From: Geminicoccaceae bacterium
GTDB taxonomy: Bacteria > Pseudomonadota > Alphaproteobacteria > Geminicoccales > Geminicoccaceae
DNA length: 62,102 bases
Reading direction: 5' to 3'
NCBI GenBank assembly: GCA_020445645.1
Contig: JAGRGG010000075.1
Location: 1 to 62,102 of the forward strand
Shown here: in pieces, positions 8,898-20,574 of the stretch
Layout of the letters: every line of letters begins with the position of its first letter
Numbering within the stretch: the first letter of the stretch is position 1
Made by a program: the position numbers and the translations under genes
The notes under the pieces: model-generated
Told to the model about the DNA's origin: nothing
Databases searched by the model: none
What the model saw: the letters and a program-made list of their open reading frames with translations, nothing else

Positions 8898-9731
8898 CTA
8901 GTCGGCGCCGGTCGGAAACGCCGGCAGCTTGGCGATGTCGCTCGCGTCGTGCTGCACGACCAGGACCGCCTTCAGGTTCGCCGCCATCCTGCGCAGGCGG
9001 TCCATCGAGGCGAGCGACTGGGCGCGGTCGGTGTTGAACGAGGGTACGTTACCTGTGGGAAACTGCCCCTCGAAGTGGACTACGTCGCCGCTGAGGAGGA
9101 CGGGGCCGGTCTTGGGCAGACGGACGAGCAGGGCATGGCTGCCGGGGGTGTGGCCCGGCATCGAGAGCATGGTGACGCTGCCGTCGCCGAACACGTCCCC
9201 GTCGCCGGCCACGGCTTCCAGGGGCGCGCGCCCTTGCAGCCAGGGCGCCATCAGCGCCGGGTCGGCCCCGAACGGCGGCGGCTCCGCCTTGAGCGCCGCG
9301 AGGTCGGCCGCGCCAATCAGGAGCTTGGCCTTGGGGAACAGGGCGGCCTGCCCCAGGTGGTCGAAGTGGTAGTGGCTGATGCCGAGCGTCGTCACCTGCT
9401 CGGGCTTCACGTCGATGTCTGCCAGTTGGGCAGCGATCGTCCGATCCAGGGTCGGGCTCAGCGCCTCCTTCCCGATGGGCTTGCCGAGCAGATCCGCCGA
9501 AAGCCCCGTGTCCCAGAGCATGTAGTCCGCGTCGTGCCGGATCAGGTAGCAGCCGTCGGTGAGCTTCCTCGACTGGCCCGCGTAGGCGAAGGTGTCGGAG
9601 AACAGGTCCAGGTCGTTGACCTGGATCGTCCCGCAGTCGAGCCGCCACAAGCGAAGCTCGGCCGCTTGCGCGCCCGCGCCGTGGACGAGGAGTCCAAGAG
9701 CGGCGAGGGCGAGCGTCCTGAACGTCATCAT
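8898..9731 (-). CDS. Exported metallo-beta-lactamase-fold hydrolase (lactonase-like)
   Basis: A 277-residue protein with a signal peptide (MMTFRTLALAALGLLVHGAG, likely cleaved after AQA near residue 23) and a metallo-beta-lactamase fold. The dinuclear zinc motif HYHFDH is at 120-125, with later ligands in PGHTPGSHALL and LLSGDVVHFEG. The layout resembles AHL-lactonase (AiiA/AttM) and related periplasmic hydrolases; the substrate cannot be read from sequence. ATG 9731 was preferred because GGAG lies 8 nt upstream, although an in-frame ATG exists 21 nt earlier. It is divergent from an AraC regulator that may control it. A long palindrome follows its stop codon. Confidence 0.85.
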   Translation of the reverse strand: MMTFRTLALAALGLLVHGAGAQAAELRLWRLDCGTIQVNDLDLFSDTFAYAGQSRKLTDGCYLIRHDADYMLWDTGLSADLLGKPIGKEALSPTLDRTIAAQLADIDVKPEQVTTLGISHYHFDHLGQAALFPKAKLLIGAADLAALKAEPPPFGADPALMAPWLQGRAPLEAVAGDGDVFGDGSVTMLSMPGHTPGSHALLVRLPKTGPVLLSGDVVHFEGQFPTGNVPSFNTDRAQSLASMDRLRRMAANLKAVLVVQHDASDIAKLPAFPTGAD

Positions 9732-9874
9732 CTTCGTCTCCAATGTCTCCAATAGAGTGTTTCGCCGACATTCCTAGCCGTCGAGCCGGAACAGGATGGG
9801 CCGGGAACGCCCTTTTATGAGCCTGAAACGCTCGCACCGTTGCTTCCCGCCGCCGACCGGCGCAGGATGGGCGG

Positions 9875-10747
9875 ATGAGCACCCCGCCTGAACCCGACCA
9901 GTCCCGCCTGCGGGCGCGCCTGCTCGAACGTCTTCGCCCGCTGGCGGCGCACGACCGTAGGCAGGCCGGCATCCACGTCCACGGCCCGCAGCTGTTCAGC
10001 TACTGCGCACTTGCGACCGAGCGGCTGACGCGGGCGCGGCTCGCCCACCCCGCGATCGGCATCGTCCTGAGCGGCAACAAGGAAGTCTGGATGGGTGATT
10101 CGGGCCAGCGCCTCCTGCCCGGCGAGGTCTTCGTCTTTCCGGGCAGCCTCGACCTCGACGTGGTCAACGTCCCCGACGACCGTGCCGGCCTCTACGAGTC
10201 GCTCCTGCTCGAAGTGTCCGCTTTGCCCGCGTCGCTCGCGGGCGCCGGCACGGACGCCCCCCCCGGCTTCGACATCAAGCTCCCCCTCACCCCGGACCTC
10301 GTCGACGCGCTGGGCCACGCCGCGATCACGCTGGCCGCGTCGGACCACGCCGAGGCGCTGGCCGAACACCGCCTCGCGGAGGTGCTCCTCCTCCTGAAAA
10401 ACATGCCCGCGGCGAAGCCCCTTTTCGCGGCCGGGCTTGCCGACCGGGTGACGTGGATGGTCCTGAACGCCCCGGCGCACGACTGGACCGCCGCCGAGAT
10501 CGCGGCCAAGCTCGGCGTCGGCGCCTCCACCTTGCGCCGCCGCTTCGCCCGGGAAGGCCGCTCGCTCCGCCGCATCGTCCGGGAGGCCCGGATGCGCCTC
10601 GCCCGCGAGATGCTCAGGGCGGGCAACGGCACCGTCACCCAGGCGGCCGAAGCGGTCGGCTACGCCTCCCGCTCCCACTTCGCCCACAGGTTCAAAAGCG
10701 CCTACGGCGTCCCCCCGAGCCGGAGCCGCGACGGGGCGGCGGGGTAG
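9875..10747 (+). CDS. AraC-family transcriptional regulator
   Basis: A 290-residue regulator with an N-terminal AraC_N-type cupin sensor (about 20-160, including FSYCALATERLTRARLAHPAI and LLPGEVFVFPGSLDLDV) and two C-terminal helix-turn-helix motifs (about 195-285). The second contains the diagnostic AAEAVGYASRSHFAHRFKSA. ATG 9875 has a weak upstream ribosome-binding site. It is divergent from the exported metallo-hydrolase with a 143-bp gap, so it probably regulates that gene. Its ligand is unknown. Confidence 0.9.
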   Translation: MSTPPEPDQSRLRARLLERLRPLAAHDRRQAGIHVHGPQLFSYCALATERLTRARLAHPAIGIVLSGNKEVWMGDSGQRLLPGEVFVFPGSLDLDVVNVPDDRAGLYESLLLEVSALPASLAGAGTDAPPGFDIKLPLTPDLVDALGHAAITLAASDHAEALAEHRLAEVLLLLKNMPAAKPLFAAGLADRVTWMVLNAPAHDWTAAEIAAKLGVGASTLRRRFAREGRSLRRIVREARMRLAREMLRAGNGTVTQAAEAVGYASRSHFAHRFKSAYGVPPSRSRDGAAG

Positions 10748-10769
10748 GTTTTCGTCGCGCGACCGGTGT

Positions 10770-10782
10770 GCGGGGCCTTTTT
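10770..10782 (+). terminator. GC core plus T-tract after the AraC gene
   Basis: GCGGGGCCTTTTT starts 22 bp after the AraC stop codon. It is the same core and T-tract found at the inner end of the modular palindrome arms, in the same orientation relative to the gene. The rest of the arm is not conserved. No other feature was recognised in the remaining 240 bp before obgE. Confidence 0.45.
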
Positions 10783-11011
10783 GTTTCCTTTTGGGGCTGG
10801 CCTCGGTAAGCACCCTTGCCTGTAGGCGCGACCGGCAAGGCGGCGGTGTTCGGCATCCTCGCGGCGGCAAAGTCTGCGCCAAGATCCGTCTCGGATGCCT
10901 CACCTGTCGCCGCAAGCATGGCTCCACCTGCTCGAAAAGCGCCAGCGCAACCACCTTAGCCAAGCCAGCCCCTTTCGCTATTTTTGACACACCAAAGCAA
11001 CCTCCAATTGA

Positions 11012-13158
<2,147 letters not shown>

Positions 13159-13164
13159 GATCGC

Positions 13165-13192
13165 GCCCCGCGCCAGCGGACGCGAAGCGCGT
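13165..13192 (-). repeat. Single repeat arm directly after the ABC-F stop
   Basis: Read with the ABC-F gene, the stop codon is followed at once by an arm containing CGCGTCCGCTGGCGCGGGGC. There is no facing arm and no T-tract. The arm also lies 6 bp beyond the proB stop on the other strand, so it may serve both convergent genes. Confidence 0.75.
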
Positions 13193-15058
<1,866 letters not shown>

Positions 15059-15175
15059 GGCGCCAGGGTTCTAGCGAAAACCCCGGCGGGGGGCGAGGGG
15101 GATGGAAGGCGCTGCCGTCAGAGCCGATGCGTGCTAAAGCCCCGGCATCGCACGTCCGCACGGAACCGGCCACAC

Positions 15176-15988
15176 ATGCGCGTATCGGTACCGTCCTATC
15201 ATGAATTCATCTGGCCGACCCTTGAGGTGCTGCGCGCCCAGGGAGGGTCTGCCACCAACGCGGAACTGCTGAGCCTCGTGCCCCAGTCCATGGGGTTGTC
15301 CGAAGCGGTACAGGAGGTGCCGCACGGCGACGGGCCGATGAGCGAGGTCGCCTACCGCCTTCATTGGGCGCGCTCCTACCTCAAGAAGGATGGCGCCGCC
15401 ACGAACTCGGAGCGGGGCGTATGGTCCCTTACCGACAAGGGCCGCCGTATGTCTCTCGCGCAGGCGCAGGAACTGCGCAGGCGCGTCCGGTCCCTTGGAC
15501 GTAAACCGTCACGTGCCAAGACGGACGAGGAGTCGGACGAAGCGGGCATCGAACCTGAAACGATCGACGAGGCCCTCGGCTGGAAGGACGAACTGCTCGG
15601 TGCGATGCGGCGGATGCCGCCCGCCGCTTTCGAGCGGCTTTGCCAGCAATTGCTGCGCGAGGCCGGGTTCACCAGGGTCGAGGTCACGGGCCGATTGGGG
15701 GACGGCGGCATCGACGGGCTCGGCGTGCTGCGCGTCAACCTGCTCTCGTTCCAGGTGCTCTTCCAGTGCAAGCGCTACACCGACGCGGTGGGGCCGGGAA
15801 CGGTGCGCGACTTTCGCGGCGCCATGATCGGGCGCGCCGACAAGGGCCTGATCCTGACGACGGGCCGTTTCACGGCGAACGCCATAGGCGAGGCGTTGTG
15901 CGACTTGATGAAGGACCTCCGCCTTGGGGTGAAGGTCGAGATGGTCGAGCGGGTGACGATCGAAGCGGAGCGGCTGGAAGGGTTCTGA
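15176..15988 (+). CDS. Mrr-type restriction endonuclease
   Basis: A 270-residue protein with an Mrr_N winged-helix domain (about 1-95, SYHEFIWPTLEVLRAQGG) and a C-terminal Mrr catalytic domain. The nuclease core reads GDGGIDG near 175 and FQCKRY near 196, the aspartate and Q-x-K of the PD-(D/E)xK fold in Mrr proteins. Mrr cleaves methylated or otherwise foreign DNA (type IV restriction). No methyltransferase or partner gene is nearby. ATG 15176 was chosen because the domain begins within a few residues; the upstream ribosome-binding site is poor. It is flanked by unrelated genes, which suits an independently acquired defence gene. Confidence 0.85.
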   Translation: MRVSVPSYHEFIWPTLEVLRAQGGSATNAELLSLVPQSMGLSEAVQEVPHGDGPMSEVAYRLHWARSYLKKDGAATNSERGVWSLTDKGRRMSLAQAQELRRRVRSLGRKPSRAKTDEESDEAGIEPETIDEALGWKDELLGAMRRMPPAAFERLCQQLLREAGFTRVEVTGRLGDGGIDGLGVLRVNLLSFQVLFQCKRYTDAVGPGTVRDFRGAMIGRADKGLILTTGRFTANAIGEALCDLMKDLRLGVKVEMVERVTIEAERLEGF

Positions 15989-16000
15989 ACGACCGTGGAG

Positions 16001-16024
16001 GGGCCGAAGAGGGTTCTCCGGCCC
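16001..16024. terminator. Weak hairpin between mrr and the lipoprotein array
   Basis: GGGCCG and CGGCCC pair across a 12-nt loop between the convergent stops of the Mrr gene (15988) and the first lipoprotein (16039). There is no T-tract, so this is only a candidate bidirectional terminator. Confidence 0.35.
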
Positions 16025-16038
16025 ATCCGATTTGTCGC

Positions 16039-17073
16039 CTACTGCTGCGCCCCGCCGAAGCTGCCCCTGACGGATGAGGGGCCGGTGAGGCAGAAGGTGC
16101 CGCCAACCTCCTCGGCGGCGGGGCCGAAGAAGCGGCCGCCGACGGTGCCGACGTGGCCGTTGCTGGAGGTGATGCCGTCGCCCGAGAAGGCGGCGTCGGC
16201 GATGGCGAGCGGGCCGGTGTCGATCGTGCCCCAGGTCCCGGCGGCGTCCTTGAGCGCGATGTCGCCCCGGACGCTGCCGGCGGCGAAGTCGGCGGCCGCC
16301 TCGAACGTGCCGAGCAGCAGGCCGCCCGCGTCGCCGCCGGTCTCGACGGCGGTGGCGGCACCCGTGTAGTCGGCGCTGCCGGTCGTCGGCACGGCGTCGG
16401 CCGCCGTCCGCACGCCGCCGAAGAAGGCTCCGGCCTCGTCGTAGCCGCCGCCGTCGGCGGTCGCGGTCGCCCAGACGCCGAACGCCGTGTAGTCGAGAGG
16501 ACCCGCGCCGAGGGGGGAGCCGCCCGGCTCGCTGGCGAGGCCGATCGCCTTGCCGTCCGCGCTCGCGTAGTCGGTGAAGCCGTCGTCGGTGGCCCCCGCC
16601 GTCAGGACCGCCACCGTGGCGCCGCCCTGGGCGATGGTGATGCCGCCGTCGCCGCCGTAGGCCGCCGTTGTCGCCGTTTCCTTGTTCGACGGGCCGGCCT
16701 CGAAGCTGGCGCCGCTGCCGGCGCCGATCGCCTCGCCGAGCGTCGGCGTCGCGGTGCCGCCGGTCGTGGCCCCGCCGGTGGTGGTGCCGCCGCCGGTGGT
16801 TCCGCCGGTCGTCGTCCCACCCGTAGTGGTGCCGCCGGTCGTCGTCCCACCCGTGGTGGTGCCGCCACCCGTCGTAGTATCACCCCCGGTGGTGGTGCCG
16901 CCGGTCGTCGTATCCCCGCCCGTCGTCCCCCCGGTGGTGGTGTCGCCGCCGGTGGTCCCGCCCGTCGTCGTGCCGCCGGGCGTGCCCGGGCTGTCGTTGT
17001 CGCCGCCGCCGCACGCGGCAAGGATCAAAGTCATGGCTGTAAAACAAACCGACAGTCGCAGCATCGTTTCCAT
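16039..17073 (-). CDS. TbpB-like beta-barrel lipoprotein, paralogue 1
   Basis: A 344-residue predicted lipoprotein with lipobox LILAAC (Cys21). A threonine/glycine linker built of TTGG-type units follows (about 25-115), then a C-terminal domain. That domain carries landmarks shared with its two neighbours and with TbpB/factor-H-binding-protein barrels: LDYTAFGVW, FFGGVRTAADAVPTTGSADY, an ADF-then-G strand, and GHVGTVGGRFFGPAAEEVGG before a final GSFGGAQQ. It is probably surface or outer-membrane anchored, with an unknown ligand. ATG 17073 was chosen by analogy with paralogue 2 (METML versus MKKTML). The linker is encoded by tandem GC-rich DNA repeats. No Slam-type exporter or TonB receptor is adjacent. 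Confidence 0.75.
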   Translation of the reverse strand: METMLRLSVCFTAMTLILAACGGGDNDSPGTPGGTTTGGTTGGDTTTGGTTGGDTTTGGTTTGGDTTTGGGTTTGGTTTGGTTTGGTTTGGTTGGGTTTGGATTGGTATPTLGEAIGAGSGASFEAGPSNKETATTAAYGGDGGITIAQGGATVAVLTAGATDDGFTDYASADGKAIGLASEPGGSPLGAGPLDYTAFGVWATATADGGGYDEAGAFFGGVRTAADAVPTTGSADYTGAATAVETGGDAGGLLLGTFEAAADFAAGSVRGDIALKDAAGTWGTIDTGPLAIADAAFSGDGITSSNGHVGTVGGRFFGPAAEEVGGTFCLTGPSSVRGSFGGAQQ

Positions 17074-17136
17074 CCCGTCGCCGTTTGGTCCAGGATAGGA
17101 TGGCAATATGGACCGACTGTCAAGGAAACACCGCTC

Positions 17137-17164
17137 GTCGCCCTGAATTCACTTTCAGGGCGAC
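17137..17164 (-). terminator. Hairpin between lipoproteins 1 and 2
   Basis: GTCGCCCTGAA and TTCAGGGCGAC form a perfect 11-bp stem with a 6-nt loop, 38 bp beyond the stop of paralogue 2. No strong T-tract follows in the minus direction. It may end or attenuate transcripts of paralogue 2 before paralogue 1. Confidence 0.55.
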
Positions 17165-17201
17165 GTATTGTTCTGGCAGTTCTTCCGGGGGGGGCGAAGC
17201 C

Positions 17202-18194
17202 TTACTGGGCGGCGGCGCCGAAGCTGCCCTTGACGGTCGAGGGGCCGGTGAGGCTGAAGGCGCCGCCGATCTCGTCGGCGGCGGGGCCGAAGAAGCGGCC
17301 GTTGGCGTTGCCGGTGTGGCCGAGGCTGGAGGTGGCGCCGCTGCCGGAGAAGCCGCCGCCGGTGATGCTGAGCGTGCCCGTCTGAACGGTGCCCCAGGCG
17401 GCCCCGGTCTGGTCGCTCAAGGTCGCCGTGCCGCTGAGCGTATGGGCTGCGAAGTCGGCGCTGGCCACGAAGCCGCCGTCGAGGACGCTGGCCTTGAGGT
17501 CGCTGCCGTAGGCGAGGGCCGCGGCCTTGCCGGCGTAGCCCGCCGTGCCCGTCGTCGGCACGGCGGTGCTGGCCGTGCGCACGCCGCCGAAGAAGCTGCC
17601 CGCGTCGCTCAGCGTCACCGTCCCGTTTCCGGTCTGGGCGGGGTTGACGACGGCCCAGAAGCCGAACGCGGTGTAGTCGAGCGGGTTGCCCGGCTGGCTG
17701 AACGTCGCCACCGCGTTGCTGGTCTGGTTCTCGTAGATGAAGAAGCCGTCGCCTTGGTCGCTGCGCGCGTCGGTGCCGAACGCGAGCGCGCCCCGACTGC
17801 GGGTGAAGGCGAGGCCGCCATCGGTGCCGACGGTAAGGCCGACGGTGCCGCCGCCCTGCGCGTTCTGGGCGTCGAACGCGGCGCCGCCGCCGGCGCTGAT
17901 CGCCTGCGAGAGGGTGGGGGTCGTCGTCCCGCCGGTGGTGGTGCCGCCCGTCGTGGTCGTGGTGCCGCCGGTGGTCGTGGTGCCGGTGCCGCCGGTGGTC
18001 GTGGTGCCGGTGCCGCCGGTGGTCGTGGTGGTGCCGCCGGTGGTCGTCGTGCCGCCCGTCGTCGTGGGGGCGCCGCCGGAAGTCGTGCCGCCGGGGGTGC
18101 CGCCGCTGTCGCCGCCGCCCCCGCCGCTGCAGGCAGCAAGGACCAAGGCGAGGGCCGTGAGGCAGGGGAGCGTGCGCAGCATGGTTTTCTTCAT
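17202..18194 (-). CDS. TbpB-like beta-barrel lipoprotein, paralogue 2
   Basis: A 330-residue paralogue with lipobox LVLAAC (Cys22). Its linker consists of TTTTGG blocks, including TGTTTTGG repeated as 24-bp DNA units. The barrel domain starts at about TPTLSQAISAGGGAAFD. Landmarks are LDYTAFGFWAV, FFGGVRTASTAVPTTGTAGY, GHTGNANGRFFGPAADEIGG and a terminal GSFGAAAQ. It resembles paralogue 1 closely in the domain but not in linker length, as expected after tandem duplication and linker slippage. The function is inferred only from the TbpB_B_D-like pattern. Confidence 0.75.
   Translation of the reverse strand: MKKTMLRTLPCLTALALVLAACSGGGGGDSGGTPGGTTSGGAPTTTGGTTTTGGTTTTTGGTGTTTTGGTGTTTTGGTTTTTGGTTTGGTTTPTLSQAISAGGGAAFDAQNAQGGGTVGLTVGTDGGLAFTRSRGALAFGTDARSDQGDGFFIYENQTSNAVATFSQPGNPLDYTAFGFWAVVNPAQTGNGTVTLSDAGSFFGGVRTASTAVPTTGTAGYAGKAAALAYGSDLKASVLDGGFVASADFAAHTLSGTATLSDQTGAAWGTVQTGTLSITGGGFSGSGATSSLGHTGNANGRFFGPAADEIGGAFSLTGPSTVKGSFGAAAQ
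17941..18060. repeat. In-frame tandem repeats encoding the paralogue 2 linker
   Basis: A 24-bp unit that begins CCGCCGGTGGTCGTGGTG recurs head to tail with small variants, encoding TGTTTTGG-type blocks on the minus strand. Unit length is a multiple of three, so slippage would change linker length without a frameshift. Confidence 0.7.
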
Positions 18195-18307
18195 CCCGTC
18201 CGAGGCGTCGGGTCTCCTTTAACCTTGCGCGCCGCCCCGGGGAAGTGTTTCGGCCAAAAAGGCGCACCGGGGAATGGAGATGGGCCGTGCGGGCGCCATG
18301 CCGAATG

Positions 18308-18340
18308 AAAAAGAGGCCGGGCGCTTGGGGGCGCCCGGCC
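18308..18340 (-). terminator. Rho-independent terminator of lipoprotein 3
   Basis: GGCCGGGCGC and GCGCCCGGCC form a perfect 10-bp stem with a 6-nt loop. In the minus direction this is followed by TCTTTTTC. It stands 23 bp after the stop codon of paralogue 3 and is the clearest intrinsic terminator in the window. Confidence 0.85.
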
Positions 18341-18362
18341 GGGGCTGGAGGAGGAGGGTCGG

Positions 18363-19484
18363 CTACTTCTTCGCGCCGAAGGCGCCGCGGATCTCCGTGG
18401 TCGCCGTGCCTGAGGAGCCGGCGCCGATGCCGAACTGGCCACCGATCTCGTCGGCGTTGGGCCCGAAGAAGTGGCCGTCGACGGAACCGGTCTTGTGTCC
18501 CCGGTTCGAGGTGATGCCACCCTTGAAGCCGTTGCCGGTGATCGCAACCGTGCCGAGCTTCAAGGTGCCCCAGGCGTCGCCGTTCTCCTGGACGAGGCTC
18601 ATGCTGCCGCTGAGCTTGTTGTTGCCGAAGTCGGCCGCGAGGCTCGCGGCACCCGTGAGGTCGTTGACGACGAGACGGCTGGCGGCGTCGTACTCGATGG
18701 CGTCGACGGCGCCGGCGTAGGCCGCCGTGCCCGTCGTCGGCATCGCCGCACTGTCGGTGCGGAGGCCGCCGTAGTAGGTGCCGACATCGCTGAGGACGAC
18801 GGGCGCGTCCTCCGAGTCGGGGAGGGCGGCGGTGCTGCCCCAGACGCCGAACGCGGTGTAGTCGAGTTGCTGCCCCATGACCTCGCCGCCGAGGTCGTTG
18901 ATGTCGAGGGCGACGGCCGGGCCATCCCCGGCGAGGTAGGAGACCAAGCCGTCCCGCGTCTCCAGCGCCTGCGCCTGCCCGAAGGCGGTGGCGGTCCCGG
19001 CGGTCACGTCCGTCAGGGTGATCGTGCCTTCCTGGTCGATCTCGACCTTGATCTTGTTGCCGACGTCCGAGTCGCGCGCCGTGAAGAACACCGGCTCGCC
19101 GGTCTTGAGCGCCGCTTCGATCGGGGCGTTGCCGGCGAGGAGGGGTTCGGCCGCCGGGCTGCCGCCCGTGTTGCCGCCGGGGACGGGGTCGGCCGGGTCG
19201 GTGCCGCCGCCCGTGTTGCCGCCGGGGGCCGGGTCGGTCGTGCCGCCCGTGTTGTCGCCGGGGACCGGGGTAGGATTGGTCGTGCCGCCCGTGGAACCAC
19301 CAGTGTTGCCGCCGTTCGACGCGCCACTGTTGTTGCCCGGCTTGATCGTGTCGCCGCCGTTGTCGGCGTCGCTGCCGCCGTTGCCGGCAGCCGGGGTCGA
19401 GGGGCGATCGCCGCCGCCGCCGCTGCAGGCGCCGAGCGTGAGCATGAGGGCGACGGCCGTGAGGGTAAGAGGGGTGCGAAGCAT
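18363..19484 (-). CDS. TbpB-like beta-barrel lipoprotein, paralogue 3
   Basis: A 373-residue lipoprotein with lipobox LTLGAC (Cys20) and the same C-terminal plan: LDYTAFGVWGSTAAL, YYGGLRTDSAAMPTTGTAAY, GHKTGSVDGHFFGPNADEIG and a final IRGAFGAKK. Its linker differs from the other two; it is richer in N, D and P, with repeated PGGNTGG and GTDPADPVPGG units (about 25-120). The domain is longer and more acidic, so it is the most diverged of the three. ATG 19484 follows AGGAAAAGG at 8 nt. It is first in the minus-strand order and has its own terminator, so the three genes may be transcribed separately. Confidence 0.75.
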   Translation of the reverse strand: MLRTPLTLTAVALMLTLGACSGGGGDRPSTPAAGNGGSDADNGGDTIKPGNNSGASNGGNTGGSTGGTTNPTPVPGDNTGGTTDPAPGGNTGGGTDPADPVPGGNTGGSPAAEPLLAGNAPIEAALKTGEPVFFTARDSDVGNKIKVEIDQEGTITLTDVTAGTATAFGQAQALETRDGLVSYLAGDGPAVALDINDLGGEVMGQQLDYTAFGVWGSTAALPDSEDAPVVLSDVGTYYGGLRTDSAAMPTTGTAAYAGAVDAIEYDAASRLVVNDLTGAASLAADFGNNKLSGSMSLVQENGDAWGTLKLGTVAITGNGFKGGITSNRGHKTGSVDGHFFGPNADEIGGQFGIGAGSSGTATTEIRGAFGAKK

Positions 19485-19634
19485 GTTGTCACCTTTTCCT
19501 TGCGAGAGGCGCCGTTTCCGGCCTAGGACGAACATACCTCAAGTCCCCGAGAGCAAAATCGCCCGCAGGGTTAATAGATTGTATAGTATGACCGTTTATT
19601 AAATCTTAAAATAAACCTCCTTACTTGTTCGTGG

Positions 19635-20345
19635 TTAAGAAGGGTGGTCGCGCAGATCCTCCAGCCGCCGGATCTGCCTGCCGTCCGCGAAGTTGGCGGG
19701 CTCCAGCCACGCCTCGAACGCGGCGGCGAGGCGGGGCCACTCGGCGTCGGTGGCGCTGAACCACGCCGTGTCGCGGTTGCGGCCCTTGACGACCGTCGCC
19801 TGCCGGAACACCCCCTCGAAGACGAGGCCGAGCCGCAGCGCCGCCCGGCGCGAGGGCGCGTTGAGGGCGTCGCACTTCCACTCGAAGCGGCGGTAGCCGA
19901 GTTCGGCGAAGGCGCGGCGCATGAAGAGGTAGAGCGCCTCGGTCGTGGCCGCCGTACGCTGGAGAAGGGGGCCGAAATGGATGTGGCCGACCTCGATGGC
20001 GCCGTTCGCAGGGTCGATCCTCAGATAGGACGCGAGCCCGACCGCCCGTCCCGCCTCGTCCAGAACGGCGTGGAACAGGGGGTCATCGCTCTTGGCACGG
20101 TCGGCGAGCCATGCCCGGAACTCGTCTTCATCATCGAATGGGCCGTAGGGCAGGTAGGTCCAGTTGCGGACCTCGCCTTCGACGCAGAGAAAGCGCCAGA
20201 GGTCGGCGCCGTGGCGCTCGGGGTCGAGCGGCTCGATGCGGCAATGGCGGCCCGCCATCGGCGCGCGCGGCGGGCGGGGGCGGGTCGTCCAGCCGGGGAC
20301 GACGTGGCCGACCGGCTGGCCGAAATCGTTCGTGGGCACGGGCAA
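19635..20345 (-). CDS. GNAT-family N-acetyltransferase (RimJ/RimL-like)
   Basis: A 236-residue acetyltransferase of the RimJ/RimL type. Its features are RIEPLDPERHGADLW, an acetyl-CoA-binding region with IEVGHIHFGPLLQRTAATTE, and a long FRWKCDALN-like strand (RRFEWKCDALNAPSRRAALR) typical of members that modify proteins or small amines. The start at 20345 gives an N-terminal extension MPVPTNDFGQPVG that is often seen in this subfamily. The substrate is unknown. It is preceded on the transcribed strand by copy B of the modular palindrome. Confidence 0.85.
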   Translation of the reverse strand: MPVPTNDFGQPVGHVVPGWTTRPRPPRAPMAGRHCRIEPLDPERHGADLWRFLCVEGEVRNWTYLPYGPFDDEDEFRAWLADRAKSDDPLFHAVLDEAGRAVGLASYLRIDPANGAIEVGHIHFGPLLQRTAATTEALYLFMRRAFAELGYRRFEWKCDALNAPSRRAALRLGLVFEGVFRQATVVKGRNRDTAWFSATDAEWPRLAAAFEAWLEPANFADGRQIRRLEDLRDHPS

Positions 20346-20434
20346 GCCCCTTCCTGAAAGACGTTGCCCGGATCATGCCCCAACGGGCGGCGAAGGGTCA
20401 GGACCACTGCCTGGGGTAGCGGGGGAGCCGGTGA

Positions 20435-20572
20435 ACGCTTCGCGTCCGCTGGCGCGGGGCCTTTTTCCTCTGTTTTTCTGTTTGTTGAAGGTTGGCTCCA
20501 CCGTTCGTGCCAGCCTCGAACAACAAACAGAAAGAAGAAAAAGAAGGCCCCGCGCCAGCGGACGCGGAGCGT
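20435..20572. repeat. Modular palindrome, copy B
   Basis: The outer arms (20435-20462 and 20545-20572) match at 27 of 28 positions and contain CGCGTCCGCTGGCGCGGGGC. Inside are T-rich tracts, CTGTTTGTTG facing CAACAAACAG, and a weaker central stem unrelated to those of copies A and C. The right arm ends 2 bp from the stop codon of the cyclophilin gene (20575); the left arm is 90 bp from the acetyltransferase start. Confidence 0.85.
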
Positions 20573-20574
20573 GT

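Noticed and set aside
16745-18100. Repeats in the lipoprotein genes considered as a CRISPR-like or satellite array
   Set aside because: There are no regular spacers, the repeats are in frame with lipoprotein linkers, and flanking domains are conserved.
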